Shown here: positions 17,887 to 25,537 of the stretch, one piece after another
Numbering within the stretch: position 1 is the first letter of the stretch
Layout: every line of letters starts with the position of its first letter
Source: Mesorhizobium sp. DCY119
GTDB lineage: Bacteria; Pseudomonadota; Alphaproteobacteria; Rhizobiales; Rhizobiaceae
NCBI RefSeq assembly: GCF_003590645.1
Contig: NZ_CP031834.1
Coordinates: 3,224,501-3,288,500, forward strand
Direction: 5' to 3'
DNA: 64,000 nt
Translations under genes and position numbers: made by a program
Notes under the pieces: generated by a model
What the model was told of the DNA's origin: nothing
Databases searched by the model: none
The model's input: only the letters and a program-made list of their open reading frames with translations

Positions 17887-19112
17887 CCGATATGAATATT
17901 CTTGCCAGGTCGATCGAAACACTAAATTCAACGGTGTCGCAAAAGTTTTCCGGTATCGAAGATCGTATTGCCGCTGCCGAAAAGAGGCTTGGCAACATTG
18001 TGATTCCTGCCAAATCCCGTCAGGCTAATATCGAATACCCTCGGAGCATGAGGGCGGACGGCGTCCACGGTGCAGAAACCAGTGCTGCCGACTTGGAGCA
18101 CGCAGCAATTGGTCGCTTCGTAAGGACCGGCGACGGCAGTAGCCTGGCGTCGCTCGGCGCCGAAGGGTCTGGTATGGAGCTTACGGCCGGCATGTCGGTT
18201 GGCTCCGATCCGGATGGCGGCTACACCGTCGTTCCCGTCTTGAGTGGCGTTATACAAAGACGCACTTTCGACATATCGCCTCTCGGCAGACTGGCTCGAC
18301 GCGAGACGATCGATACAGGAGATTCATTCGAGGAACCGATTGATCCCTCTGATATCGGTGCGGAATGGGTGGGAGAAAAATCAGAAAGGCCACCTCTCGA
18401 TACCGCAAGGTTGCGATATCTGAAGGTGCCCGTGAATGAGATCTACACAAACCAACCGGTGACACAACGGCTGCTCGATGACGGTCGATTTGATATCGGC
18501 GGATGGCTGGAAGGCAAGATTTCCGACAAGTTCGCTCGCACCGAGGGTGCCGCATATATCAATGGCAATGGTATCGAGAAGCCTCAGGGCTTACTTTTCA
18601 GACCGACATCCCCTGACACAGACGGCGATCGCGACTACTTCACGATCCAGCACATCAACACGGGGGTCGGCGGCGGATTTGCATTGGCCAACGCAGGAAC
18701 GGGCGTCAGCCCCGCGGATGTCTTGATAGACACGGTCTACAGCCTACGCGCTCCATATCGGCCAAACGCTCGCTGGCTGATGAACATGGCAACCGCCGGC
18801 GTTGTTCGCAAACTGAAGGACAGCGAGGGTCGATTTGTATGGGCTGATGCACGTGATGGCCAGCCAGCAACATTACTAGGCTTTCCTGTCGAGTTCGATG
18901 AGGAAATGCCGGATATCGATGTGGATTCACGATCGATTGCTTTTGGCGATTTCCAGCAGGCTTACATCATCGTCGATAAGCCCGGGGTACGCCTTCTAAC
19001 GGACCCTTACACCATGAAGCCTCACGTTCTCTTCTACGCTTACCGTCGAGTTGGCGGCCAGGTCCAGAACGGTGAAGCCGTCAAGGTTGTGCGTTTCGCC
19101 GCCTCCGGTTGA
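17883..19112 (+). CDS. HK97 family major capsid protein
   Basis: 409-residue phage capsid subunit. It has the expected N-terminal coiled-coil (delta-like) region (ARSIETLNSTVSQKFSGIEDRIAAAEKRL, residues 8-36), an inter-domain linker, then the HK97 fold from about residue 95: SDPDGGYTVVPVLSGVIQRR, SDIGAEWVGEKSERP, a NGNGIEKPQGLL motif, RPNARWLMNMATAGVVRKLKD, and PATLLGFPVEFDEEMPD. Length fits an intact protein with the cleavable N-terminus. It follows the protease with translational coupling. No portal or terminase gene is adjacent, unlike in complete prophages. Confidence 0.93.
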   Translation: MTDMNILARSIETLNSTVSQKFSGIEDRIAAAEKRLGNIVIPAKSRQANIEYPRSMRADGVHGAETSAADLEHAAIGRFVRTGDGSSLASLGAEGSGMELTAGMSVGSDPDGGYTVVPVLSGVIQRRTFDISPLGRLARRETIDTGDSFEEPIDPSDIGAEWVGEKSERPPLDTARLRYLKVPVNEIYTNQPVTQRLLDDGRFDIGGWLEGKISDKFARTEGAAYINGNGIEKPQGLLFRPTSPDTDGDRDYFTIQHINTGVGGGFALANAGTGVSPADVLIDTVYSLRAPYRPNARWLMNMATAGVVRKLKDSEGRFVWADARDGQPATLLGFPVEFDEEMPDIDVDSRSIAFGDFQQAYIIVDKPGVRLLTDPYTMKPHVLFYAYRRVGGQVQNGEAVKVVRFAASG

Positions 19113-19212
19113 GGTGGTCTAATTCGGCGGCGCGCGATGGTGCGCTGACGACGCGGCGGCATTGGCCGGCAATCCAGTGCCGCCGCATCCTTACTGATCG
19201 CCTTTTCGGAAC

Positions 19213-19446
19213 ATGGGTGGGAACGTGAACAATCACATCAGGATGCGAAACCAGCGGCTGGGACTGGAAAGCAGCACGTCGCCTCTCGCACACGTCGCTC
19301 ATGTGGGCTTTCTGGAGGGCCTGATCTTTTATGCGGTGACGGCAGCACTGCCTAGCCTTCCGAACTGGGCACTTAGTACACTGGCTAGCGGCATAACCGC
19401 CCTCGCCATGACCGCATGCATTGCTGGTTTCAACGTGCTGCCATGA
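19213..19446 (+). CDS. Small membrane-associated hypothetical protein, 77 aa
   Basis: The first 45 residues are polar, followed by hydrophobic stretches (LIFYAVTAALPSLPNWAL and LASGITALAMTACIAGF). Its stop overlaps the next ATG (ATGA), so it is cotranscribed with the gene at 19443. It might be a holin-like or anchoring protein, but nothing specific supports that. Confidence 0.5.
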   Translation: MGGNVNNHIRMRNQRLGLESSTSPLAHVAHVGFLEGLIFYAVTAALPSLPNWALSTLASGITALAMTACIAGFNVLP

Positions 19447-20117
19447 CGGCCATCAATGTGCTAATCACTGAGAACGCCGCGCATGTGCTTACGGACGGAT
19501 TGTGCGCCGCCCCAGGCCTGGGGCCGATCGCGGTCCCGAAGGTAATTCCTCTGCCGCATCTGCGCATGGCAGTCGCGACGAGAGGGCCGGCCGAACTCTT
19601 GCAGGTTATGTTGCCGATTATCTCTGCGGCGCCGTCTTTCAAAGACCTGGTGGAGTTCTTCCGCAACGATTTTCGGGCATTGACGAAGCTGCAGCATCCA
19701 AACTGGCCGGCAGGCATTTTCAAGCGGGATTTCGATATCGTGATAGCAGGTTGGTCAAAATCCGGGCCGGCCGCGTTTCTAATCACGAGCAGCGTGGGGC
19801 ACGGTATTCCGACATGGGAACCGTTCTTCTTCGGTAATTTCCTCTGCACGCCTAAGGTTTCAGACGACGCTTTCGAAGCCTTCCACGCCTCGCCGGATCC
19901 TCTGCGAGATTTTATCGGCGTGCTTGACTATCAGGCCGCAAGAGAGCCGGCGGTCGGCGGCTTCGCTCAGTTGACCACGATCACTTCGGACGAAATCAGC
20001 ACGAGAATCCTGAAGAGGTATCCGCCAAAGGAAATCGTGCGCGCTTCAGCTTTTCAAAGCGCCTCTCGACCGATCGAACTAAGCGGAGCGCTCAAGAAGG
20101 CGATAGCGAAATTATAG
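19443..20117 (+). CDS. Hypothetical protein, possible Ntn-hydrolase-like fold
   Basis: 224-residue soluble protein, ATGA-coupled to the preceding small ORF. The N-terminus (MTAINVLITENAAHVLTDG) followed by VPKVIPLPHLRMAVATRGPAEL has the Thr-2/strand-strand-Lys spacing seen in proteasome-like phage Ntn-hydrolases, and DIVIAGWSKSGPAAFLI resembles their second sheet. The similarity is structural guesswork; no family is certain. It is the last plus-strand gene of the capsid block and ends 2 bp from the convergent cargo operon. Confidence 0.6.
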   Translation: MTAINVLITENAAHVLTDGLCAAPGLGPIAVPKVIPLPHLRMAVATRGPAELLQVMLPIISAAPSFKDLVEFFRNDFRALTKLQHPNWPAGIFKRDFDIVIAGWSKSGPAAFLITSSVGHGIPTWEPFFFGNFLCTPKVSDDAFEAFHASPDPLRDFIGVLDYQAAREPAVGGFAQLTTITSDEISTRILKRYPPKEIVRASAFQSASRPIELSGALKKAIAKL

Positions 20118-20118
20118 A

Positions 20119-20628
20119 CTACGCTGGCGGATACACGAACAGCGCGTCAGCACGTGGACTTTGGTAATGTTCCAAGTTGGCCCAAATCGCCCAGTTGACC
20201 ATTGGAGCCATGTAACCGGAACCCTGCCCTACAAGCTTCCCGGTCGACAAGTTGAAATTGATGGCGTTGTTGGAAAAACTTGGCGCTGGGCTAAATCGCA
20301 TAATCGTCCCATCGTTGTCGAAATGGATCGCCGTCCGTGGCGTGGCTGGAGCCTTCCCTCCCGGTGCAGTTTCTGGGCCGGGGCGCTCTTCCAGCAACCA
20401 GTCAATGCTGTAAGAAAGGCAGCGGTCTGTTGAAGAGCCCTCATACCATGTGAGTGGTGTCTGAAAATCAGGGCTGCTTATAAACCCATAGAGGGGGTCA
20501 CCGTCGCGAGTATGCCCCAACATTAGCACCAGGGAAGAGCCGCTCACGGAACTGAAAGACAACCGAAAAAGCTCACCGGGTAGCAGGTCACCAGCGCGCT
20601 TGTGTGTGAGATTTAAAAGAGTTTTCAC
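20119..20628 (-). CDS. Hypothetical protein, second gene of the cargo operon
   Basis: 169-residue protein with no recognised domain; mixed strands, aromatic-rich (YGFISSPDF, LTWYEGSS, MVNWAIWANLEHYQ). GTG start at 20628 with AAGG five bases upstream, only 7 bp after the stop of the upstream gene, so both are one operon. Low GC and codon use unlike the backbone point to recent acquisition. Located between the capsid genes and the repressor, the usual place for cargo in satellites. Function unknown. Confidence 0.6.
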   Translation of the reverse strand: MKTLLNLTHKRAGDLLPGELFRLSFSSVSGSSLVLMLGHTRDGDPLYGFISSPDFQTPLTWYEGSSTDRCLSYSIDWLLEERPGPETAPGGKAPATPRTAIHFDNDGTIMRFSPAPSFSNNAINFNLSTGKLVGQGSGYMAPMVNWAIWANLEHYQSPRADALFVYPPA

Positions 20629-20635
20629 TTCTACC

Positions 20636-21487
20636 TTATCCTACGTCCGTTGAGCTTTTGGCACTAATTTCACCTGCGATGGCTCCCAGTGCTTTGGTCA
20701 ACTCGTCTGCCGCTCTTTGCTTTTCGAGGGCTTGGAGGTCTTCCTCAAGTATCGATATAATCGCAGCGCGGACGATCGGAAAATATCTCCGGCAAGTGTC
20801 TTCGTCTAATTCATGAATTCCTTTGCTTAATATCCCATAGGCGGCTTTGTGTTTAACCAAAGCGTCCGGAAGAATGTCCCTCAATGCCCCAATCTTCTCT
20901 ACGATTCGCATCGTGGAAAAACCTTCGACCTCTCCGTTTTTCTCTACATATCTTTGGTAATGAGTAGAAATCAAACGTTCGAATATCCGGCGCAAGTAAA
21001 CGAAAGAGCCGATACCAATTCCATGGCTGGCCAACCCTCCTGCTCTATGCAACTCCCTGTAGTATCCCTTCTCTAAGACAGGTCTAAACCGTTCTATATC
21101 GGATCCTGCGATATCCTCCATAGAAGGGAACTGACCAATTTTACAAACAACTTCCCCATCTGAGTAAAAAATGTACTGATAGAGGTGATCAGCACGCTGG
21201 CAAATCAAATCCGCCATAAATGTCCCTGTGGTCGGCAAATTGCCGTGCCCCATTAGGGCCAATCTGATAGCATCGGGTTCTTCTCGAATTGTTTTAAACG
21301 TGCTTTCCTTCTTGCAGGAAACGCAATAGCAATCTACTTGAAAATTACTGTAAAAAAATTCATAAATCTCTTTCCTGTCGTCATTTGAAAATTTAATTTC
21401 CGAATATAATGGAAGATTTATAATTAGGTTCTTTAGATCGTCTTCTATAGATAATTTCGGCTTTGTCTTATCGGCATTTGTTGTCAT
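20636..21487 (-). CDS. Hypothetical AT-rich cargo protein with Cys motif and helical C-terminus
   Basis: 283-residue protein, first gene of the two-gene cargo operon. It has a cysteine cluster (DCYCVSCKKES, near residues 51-61) and a second possible metal ligand pair in LICQRADHLYQY, then a mostly helical half with GIGIGSFVYLRRIFERLIS and YGILSKGIHELDEDTC. The pattern KGIHEL-x-E-x-C resembles a family of uncharacterised island proteins that combine a Zn-ribbon with a HEPN-like helical domain, but no RX4-6H motif is clear. AGGA precedes the ATG. The gene is the most AT-rich in the element. An anti-phage role is a guess from context. Confidence 0.6.
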   Translation of the reverse strand: MTTNADKTKPKLSIEDDLKNLIINLPLYSEIKFSNDDRKEIYEFFYSNFQVDCYCVSCKKESTFKTIREEPDAIRLALMGHGNLPTTGTFMADLICQRADHLYQYIFYSDGEVVCKIGQFPSMEDIAGSDIERFRPVLEKGYYRELHRAGGLASHGIGIGSFVYLRRIFERLISTHYQRYVEKNGEVEGFSTMRIVEKIGALRDILPDALVKHKAAYGILSKGIHELDEDTCRRYFPIVRAAIISILEEDLQALEKQRAADELTKALGAIAGEISAKSSTDVG

Positions 21488-21514
21488 TTCCTACCCCGTT
21501 TCCCTTAAGCGTTT

Positions 21515-21889
21515 TTACCTTTTCTTTCCCTTTCGGTGAATTAGACTTTCAACCAGCTGAGAATCCGGATCTGCCGTTGCGGAAGCCGTGATTTCGGCGT
21601 CTTCCTCGTCGGTCATGGCTTCCAGATTGGCCTTTGCCTGCGCTAGCGCCTCGTCTCTGGTGCGCACCTTCCTCAGCCTCACGCCTGGCCCTTCGCCGTT
21701 CTCGTCGACGAAGATCACTCCCGCCGTTTCCAACGCTCGGCGAATTGCGATGAGAGCTTCTTCAGATCCGCCAAACTTTTCGGTTTCATAGTTGGAAATA
21801 GTGTTTCGGTGCACGCCTGCCGCCTTGGCGAGATTCGCGAGCGACCAATTTAATGCCGCTCTTGCCATCCTAACTTGTGCAGGCTTCAC
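21515..21889 (-). CDS. XRE family transcriptional regulator
   Basis: 124-residue Cro/CI-type regulator. The HTH covers residues 5-60: MARAALNWSLANLAKAAGVHRNTISNYE, then EALIAIRRALETAGVIFVDENGEGPGVRLRK, the standard pattern of small alphaproteobacterial phage repressors. GTG at 21889 matches the family start (MKPAQ-x-RMARAAL). It is divergent from the Tat-signal gene and next to CACAAGTG repeats that are its likely operators. It probably controls the lysogenic state or the excision genes. Confidence 0.88.
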   Translation of the reverse strand: MKPAQVRMARAALNWSLANLAKAAGVHRNTISNYETEKFGGSEEALIAIRRALETAGVIFVDENGEGPGVRLRKVRTRDEALAQAKANLEAMTDEEDAEITASATADPDSQLVESLIHRKGKKR

Positions 21890-21913
21890 AACTGCGTTTC
21901 CTTATGATAAATG

Positions 21914-21936
21914 CACAAGTGAAAGTATCACAAGTG
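21914..21936. promoter_or_regulatory. Direct repeats CACAAGTG, candidate XRE operators
   Basis: CACAAGTG occurs at 21914-21921 and 21929-21936, spaced 15 bp start to start, between the divergent XRE gene and the 22160 gene. A third, partial copy (CACAAGT, minus strand) lies at 21873-21879 inside the repressor's first codons. Confidence 0.5.
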
Positions 21937-22159
21937 CTGGAGAAAACCAATGCCGAACGCACGTGTTGCGGCAGCCGCCGAAGGCTTGCCCGAAACTGAA
22001 CATGACGATTCACTCCGCTCTAACCGTCCTTCCAACGAAACGGGGAAAGCACTCGGTATTCTGGGGGTATGGAAGGCGGCGTTGTCGTCAACTGGACGTG
22101 CCGATGGAAATGACATGGCGCGGGCTGTGGAGCCCGATCAGGAACCCATGGAGAGATTT

Positions 22160-23194
22160 ATGAATCAGCACGTTTCCCGTCGTTCGGTGGTCGCAGCATC
22201 TGCTTCGGCTGCGATGGCCTTACCGCTCTCGGCCGCCGCAACCTCATATGCGCTTGCTGAAACGGCCGCAGATCAGGAATGGGAGAAAGTTGAGCGCGAT
22301 AGTGCCTTGGGAATGAGTGCATCTGGTCGTAAGCCCGCGGCGGCTGTCGATCCGGTTTTCGAAGCGATCCGCGTGTATCGGAAGTCTAGAGCCAATTGGT
22401 TTCGTCTCTGCGAGGCGAAATGGAAAGCCGAGGCAGCCCATTGGGATATTCATGGCCGCCGGCCATTGGCACTCGTCGCATGGGATCACTATTCGGCGAT
22501 AGGAGCGTCAGAAGTTGATGCATATCGCGACCGGCTATTGGCGTCCGGAAGACGCAATCCCACCCAAGTAGAGGCTGAGTATGCGGCCACAGTCGAAAAG
22601 CTCGCAGTCAAACGCAGGGAAATAGATGAGTGGGATAAAAAGACTGGAATGACACCCGTCTATCGTCGTAATCGCCGCGCGCTGCGTGAGATGCGCGCCG
22701 ATGCAGAACGCATGGCCGCAACAATTCCAACAACTCCCGCGGGCGCCGCAGCTCTCATAAAAATAGCTGTTGCGGATATCAAGGAAGGCGAAGGACCTGC
22801 TTGGCCTTGGCGCGCTGTGATCACAGCCACGAGGGCGTTGAAACGAATGACCGTGCAACTTCCGGCCGATTCTGAGGGCAGCGGTCTCGTCTCAAAAAAG
22901 TTGATTGATTTAATTTCAAAACACCGGGAGGCATATCAGACCTACATGGCTGTTGTGCACTTGGATGACAGCGCCGAATTGGGACGCGATCCAACGCCAC
23001 GCGAAACAAGGATCTGCGGAAAGGCTTCCGCTGCTGAAGAGCGCTCTCTGAATCGCTTGTGTTCATATGTTTGCAAGGACACAGCCGAAGTGCGGGCCAA
23101 GGCCCGCTACATGAAGGAATGTCTTGATATTCATACGCTTTCTGACGATCAAATGGAAATAGCTCTGAAGGCCGCGGGGGAAACATGGCTGTGA
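22160..23194 (+). CDS. Hypothetical protein with Tat-like signal, element-encoded
   Basis: 344-residue protein starting MNQHVSRRSVVAASASAAMALPLSAAATSYALA, a twin-arginine-like signal (SRRSVVA) with a cleavage site near ALA. The rest is a helical, charged region with no known domain (RMAATIPTTPAGAAALIK, YSAIGASEVDAYRDR). The ATG at 22160 follows GGAGAG; an in-frame ATG at 21950 would bury the Tat motif 70 residues in. Similar Tat-signal proteins recur in rhizobial genomic islands next to a regulator and integrase. If exported, a periplasmic role in a satellite would be unusual; the signal may be coincidental. Confidence 0.65.
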   Translation: MNQHVSRRSVVAASASAAMALPLSAAATSYALAETAADQEWEKVERDSALGMSASGRKPAAAVDPVFEAIRVYRKSRANWFRLCEAKWKAEAAHWDIHGRRPLALVAWDHYSAIGASEVDAYRDRLLASGRRNPTQVEAEYAATVEKLAVKRREIDEWDKKTGMTPVYRRNRRALREMRADAERMAATIPTTPAGAAALIKIAVADIKEGEGPAWPWRAVITATRALKRMTVQLPADSEGSGLVSKKLIDLISKHREAYQTYMAVVHLDDSAELGRDPTPRETRICGKASAAEERSLNRLCSYVCKDTAEVRAKARYMKECLDIHTLSDDQMEIALKAAGETWL

Positions 23195-23364
23195 ACGCTC
23201 GGCTTAAGTCAACCACGTTTATGCCGGTGACGCCCGCAACTCGACAGCGCATCGAGGCGACTATAGACCAACTCGTAGCGCTGCTCGATGAGATCGACAG
23301 TGGGGAATTTCCACGGCTTGACGAGAAAGAGCCCAACGAAATTATCGACGATTGGTGCGCATGA
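23185..23364 (+). CDS. Small acidic hypothetical protein, 59 aa
   Basis: Short ORF overlapping the end of the preceding gene by 10 bp, in another frame. The product has a helix QRIEATIDQLVALLDEIDSG and an acidic tail (DEKEPNEIIDDW). The overlap and the good protein-like composition argue for a real coupled gene. Function unknown; perhaps a partner of the preceding protein. Confidence 0.55.
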   Translation: MAVNARLKSTTFMPVTPATRQRIEATIDQLVALLDEIDSGEFPRLDEKEPNEIIDDWCA

Positions 23365-23391
23365 GAGGGTGTGCACACGTGCCCGCCCAGG

Positions 23392-23441
23392 GGGTCTGCA
23401 AATTTGCGGACCCTTCTCAAGATTCCCGTTGGAAATCTTGA
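23392..23441 (+). terminator. Two hairpins in tandem, possible terminator
   Basis: First hairpin 23392-23413 (arms GGGTC...GACCC with inner GCA/TGC); second 23417-23441 (arms TCAAGATT/AATCTTGA, extended by CC/GG). No U-tract follows. They lie after the 22160-23364 gene pair. Confidence 0.4.
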
Positions 23442-23564
23442 AGCGAGCAAACATTCGCCTGCCCTGACGACGGCGAATTTAGCCACCAAGTTTTACCCCG
23501 AGGCGAATTGACCTGCTTTAACAAAACAGGTAGAGCTGTTGTAGAAAAACAGCGAGAGGTTCTT

Positions 23565-24029
23565 ATGTTCACAATTGCAGAGGCAGCCAAGGCGGCAGGG
23601 ACGAATTCCGCGACGGTGCGCACATGGATACACAATTCAAAATTCTGGTTCGAAGACCATGAAATCGAACGTGCCGAGACGAACGGCCAGGCACACAAAA
23701 TCACCTTTGAAGGTGCCATGCGGCTGGCGCTCATGGCGAAACTCACACTGTCGGGTGTGGCCGCAGATCGTGCCTTTCAGCATGTTCTCAAGTTTTTCGA
23801 TGCTGGTGATTGGCATTGCGCTGATAAGCCGGCCAGAGCGCCGGGATCCCTTTACGAAGCGGGCGAGACACTAATCGTTGGCTATGCCGGGGAAGATGAA
23901 GCTAGGATCGTCAATGCGCCGTTAGATGCCACGCTGGCATCCGTATTGGACTTAAGCAAGCCTGCTGCATTCGTCATCCACATGAACAGCCTCAGGCGTC
24001 TTATGCTGGATTCTCTCGCTCAATCTTAA
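23565..24029 (+). CDS. MerR-like helix-turn-helix regulator
   Basis: 154-residue protein starting with a MerR/excisionase-like winged HTH: MFTIAEAAKAAGTNSATVRTWIHNSKFWFEDHEIERAETNG, then a longer helical and mixed C-terminus. ATG at 23565 follows GAGAGG. It lies between the Tat-signal gene block and the integrase, where satellites keep regulators or directionality factors. It lacks the dimerisation coiled coil typical of MerR proteins, so it may bind DNA in another arrangement. Confidence 0.72.
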   Translation: MFTIAEAAKAAGTNSATVRTWIHNSKFWFEDHEIERAETNGQAHKITFEGAMRLALMAKLTLSGVAADRAFQHVLKFFDAGDWHCADKPARAPGSLYEAGETLIVGYAGEDEARIVNAPLDATLASVLDLSKPAAFVIHMNSLRRLMLDSLAQS

Positions 24030-24069
24030 TCGGCCATCGCAGTCGGGTCGGGGCCGAAAGGCTACTTCG

Positions 24070-24204
24070 GTGAGTGAAATCATCGAGATTGTGGAAATGA
24101 ACACTCCAGCGGCCGTTCGGGCCAACCGAGCAAACCAAGTGGCTCTCAAACCGTTCGTTTTCGATCAGCATGAAGGAAAGCGCCACGCGCCCGCATCAAT
24201 CTGA
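24070..24204 (+). CDS. Very small hypothetical ORF, 44 aa
   Basis: GTG-start ORF whose TGA overlaps the next ATG by one base (TGATG), a coupling signature. The product (MSEIIEIVEMNTPAAVRANR...) has no known feature. Accepted on coupling alone. Confidence 0.35.
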   Translation: MSEIIEIVEMNTPAAVRANRANQVALKPFVFDQHEGKRHAPASI

Positions 24205-24416
24205 TGAAAGGCCTAACCATGGCTGGTACACCGGTCCTTTTTAAAATCGCCGACTTAGCCCGTGCCGTCAAAGGTGCGCGCAAAGGTGGCATGGATGTCG
24301 GTCGCGCAGAAATCGACCCTTCAACGGGTAGAATCGTTTTGGTTGCAGCGGGGAAAACGCCGGATCCTCAGAATGATCTCGACAATTGGTTAGATCGCCA
24401 TGCGCGTTCGTCTTAA
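24204..24416 (+). CDS. Small basic hypothetical protein, 70 aa
   Basis: Small protein encoded immediately before the integrase and overlapping it by 17 bp. It contains a basic helix (KIADLARAVKGARKGG) followed by a beta hairpin (EIDPSTGRIVLVAAG). Comparable small ORFs precede integrases in many rhizobial islands; an excisionase or recombination partner role is a reasonable but untested guess. Confidence 0.6.
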   Translation: MKGLTMAGTPVLFKIADLARAVKGARKGGMDVGRAEIDPSTGRIVLVAAGKTPDPQNDLDNWLDRHARSS

Positions 24417-25443
24417 AGGCCTCAACAGCAAGACAAAGACGCTCGCGGACGGAAGCGTTGTCACCTATCACTATGCGTGGAAGGGTGGGCCGCGCCTTCC
24501 CGGGAAGATAGGCGACTCCGAGTTCATGGCGGCCTACAACGCGGCGGTGGCACGCAAAGTGCAGCCTCGCCAGGGTATGCTGCTTTCTGTCCTCAACGGC
24601 TTTCAATCCAGCTCAGATTGGGACGATTTGGCTCCTCGGACCCAAAGCGATTACGTCAAGCTAATCAAAGTGATCGAGAAGAAGTTCGGCGATTTTCCGC
24701 TATCCGGCATGAGCGATCGGCGGACACGCGGTATCTTCATGGAGTGGCGCGACGAGCGCGCCAAGGCCTCACGACGCCAAGCTGACTATGGTTGGCAGGT
24801 TCTCGCCCGCATATTGTCCTGGGCGTATGGGCGTGGCCTTGTAAGCGCCAATCCCTGCGAGAAGGGCGGCCGGCTCTATCGTGGGTCTCGTGCTGAACAT
24901 GTCTGGACTGACGCCGATGAGGCTGCATTCCTCGCCAGCGCACCCCGACACCTGCATCTCCCGCTTATCCTCGCGCTGTGGACAGGGCAGAGACAAGGCG
25001 ACCTGTTGCGTCTTACCTGGCAGCAATACGACGGCAAGGTAATTCGCCTTCAGCAATCCAAGACTGGAACGCGCGTCCTCATACCTGTCGGCGCGCCGCT
25101 GAAGGCCGCCTTGGACATCAAACGTGGCAAGGCGGGGCAGATACTGCTCAACAGCGACGGCGATCCTTGGACCGCAGACGGCTTTCGTTCGTCGTGGCGC
25201 AAAGCGTGTGCGTCCGCTGGTGTCGTCGGCGTGACGTTCAACGATCTTCGAGGCACAGCCGTGACCCGGCTTGCAAAGGTGGAAGCCTCTGTTCCTCAGA
25301 TCGCAACAATCACCGGCCACAGCCTGCGGGACGTGCACGCGATTCTCGATTCCAATTACCTGCACCGCGACCCGGCAATGGCAGAGGCTGCGATTAGAAA
25401 GCTCGAAACGAGAACGAAAATTCCCGACCGGGCGTCCGACTGA
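24400..25443 (+). CDS. Tyrosine recombinase/integrase
   Basis: 347-residue phage-type integrase. N-terminal arm- and core-binding regions (about 1-165) precede the catalytic domain: Arg I in ALWTGQRQGDLLRLTW, Lys in QQSKTGTRVLIPV, Arg II in FNDLRGTAVTRLAK (with Asn-Asp in place of the usual His-Asp), GHS, and the nucleophile Tyr in LDSNYLHRD near residue 325. Complete in length. It ends 47 bp before the right att repeat, in the tRNA-Gln, consistent with integration into that gene. It is the last gene of a coupled set. Confidence 0.95.
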   Translation: MRVRLKGLNSKTKTLADGSVVTYHYAWKGGPRLPGKIGDSEFMAAYNAAVARKVQPRQGMLLSVLNGFQSSSDWDDLAPRTQSDYVKLIKVIEKKFGDFPLSGMSDRRTRGIFMEWRDERAKASRRQADYGWQVLARILSWAYGRGLVSANPCEKGGRLYRGSRAEHVWTDADEAAFLASAPRHLHLPLILALWTGQRQGDLLRLTWQQYDGKVIRLQQSKTGTRVLIPVGAPLKAALDIKRGKAGQILLNSDGDPWTADGFRSSWRKACASAGVVGVTFNDLRGTAVTRLAKVEASVPQIATITGHSLRDVHAILDSNYLHRDPAMAEAAIRKLETRTKIPDRASD

Positions 25444-25490
25444 CCTGAAATGTTCTAATGATGAAATCGAAAAAGCTCAATGAAATCAAA

Positions 25491-25537
25491 TGGCTGGGGA
25501 ACCTGGATTCGAACCAGGACTAACGGAGTCAGAGTCC
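25491..25537 (-). repeat. attR: 47-bp repeat inside tRNA-Gln
   Basis: Right copy of the direct repeat, lying within the intact tRNA-Gln from the anticodon loop to the CCA end. The tRNA's 3' part is therefore supplied by the element after integration. Confidence 0.95.

Larger units (their letters stand above)
15459..25537. mobile_element. Satellite-like integrative element at tRNA-Gln, about 10 kb
   Basis: Bounded by a perfect 47-bp direct repeat (15459-15505 and 25491-25537) formed from the 3' part of tRNA-Gln. A tyrosine integrase reads toward the intact tRNA, 47 bp from the right repeat. Inside, in order: HTH replication-initiator-like gene, a coupled gene, prohead protease, major capsid protein, membrane ORF, unknown soluble protein, a reversed two-gene cargo operon, an XRE repressor, a Tat-signal protein, a HTH regulator, small ORFs and the integrase. 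No terminase, portal, tail or lysis gene was recognised. Codon use and base composition are more AT-rich than the flanks, above all at 20.1-21.5 kb. Confidence 0.9.
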
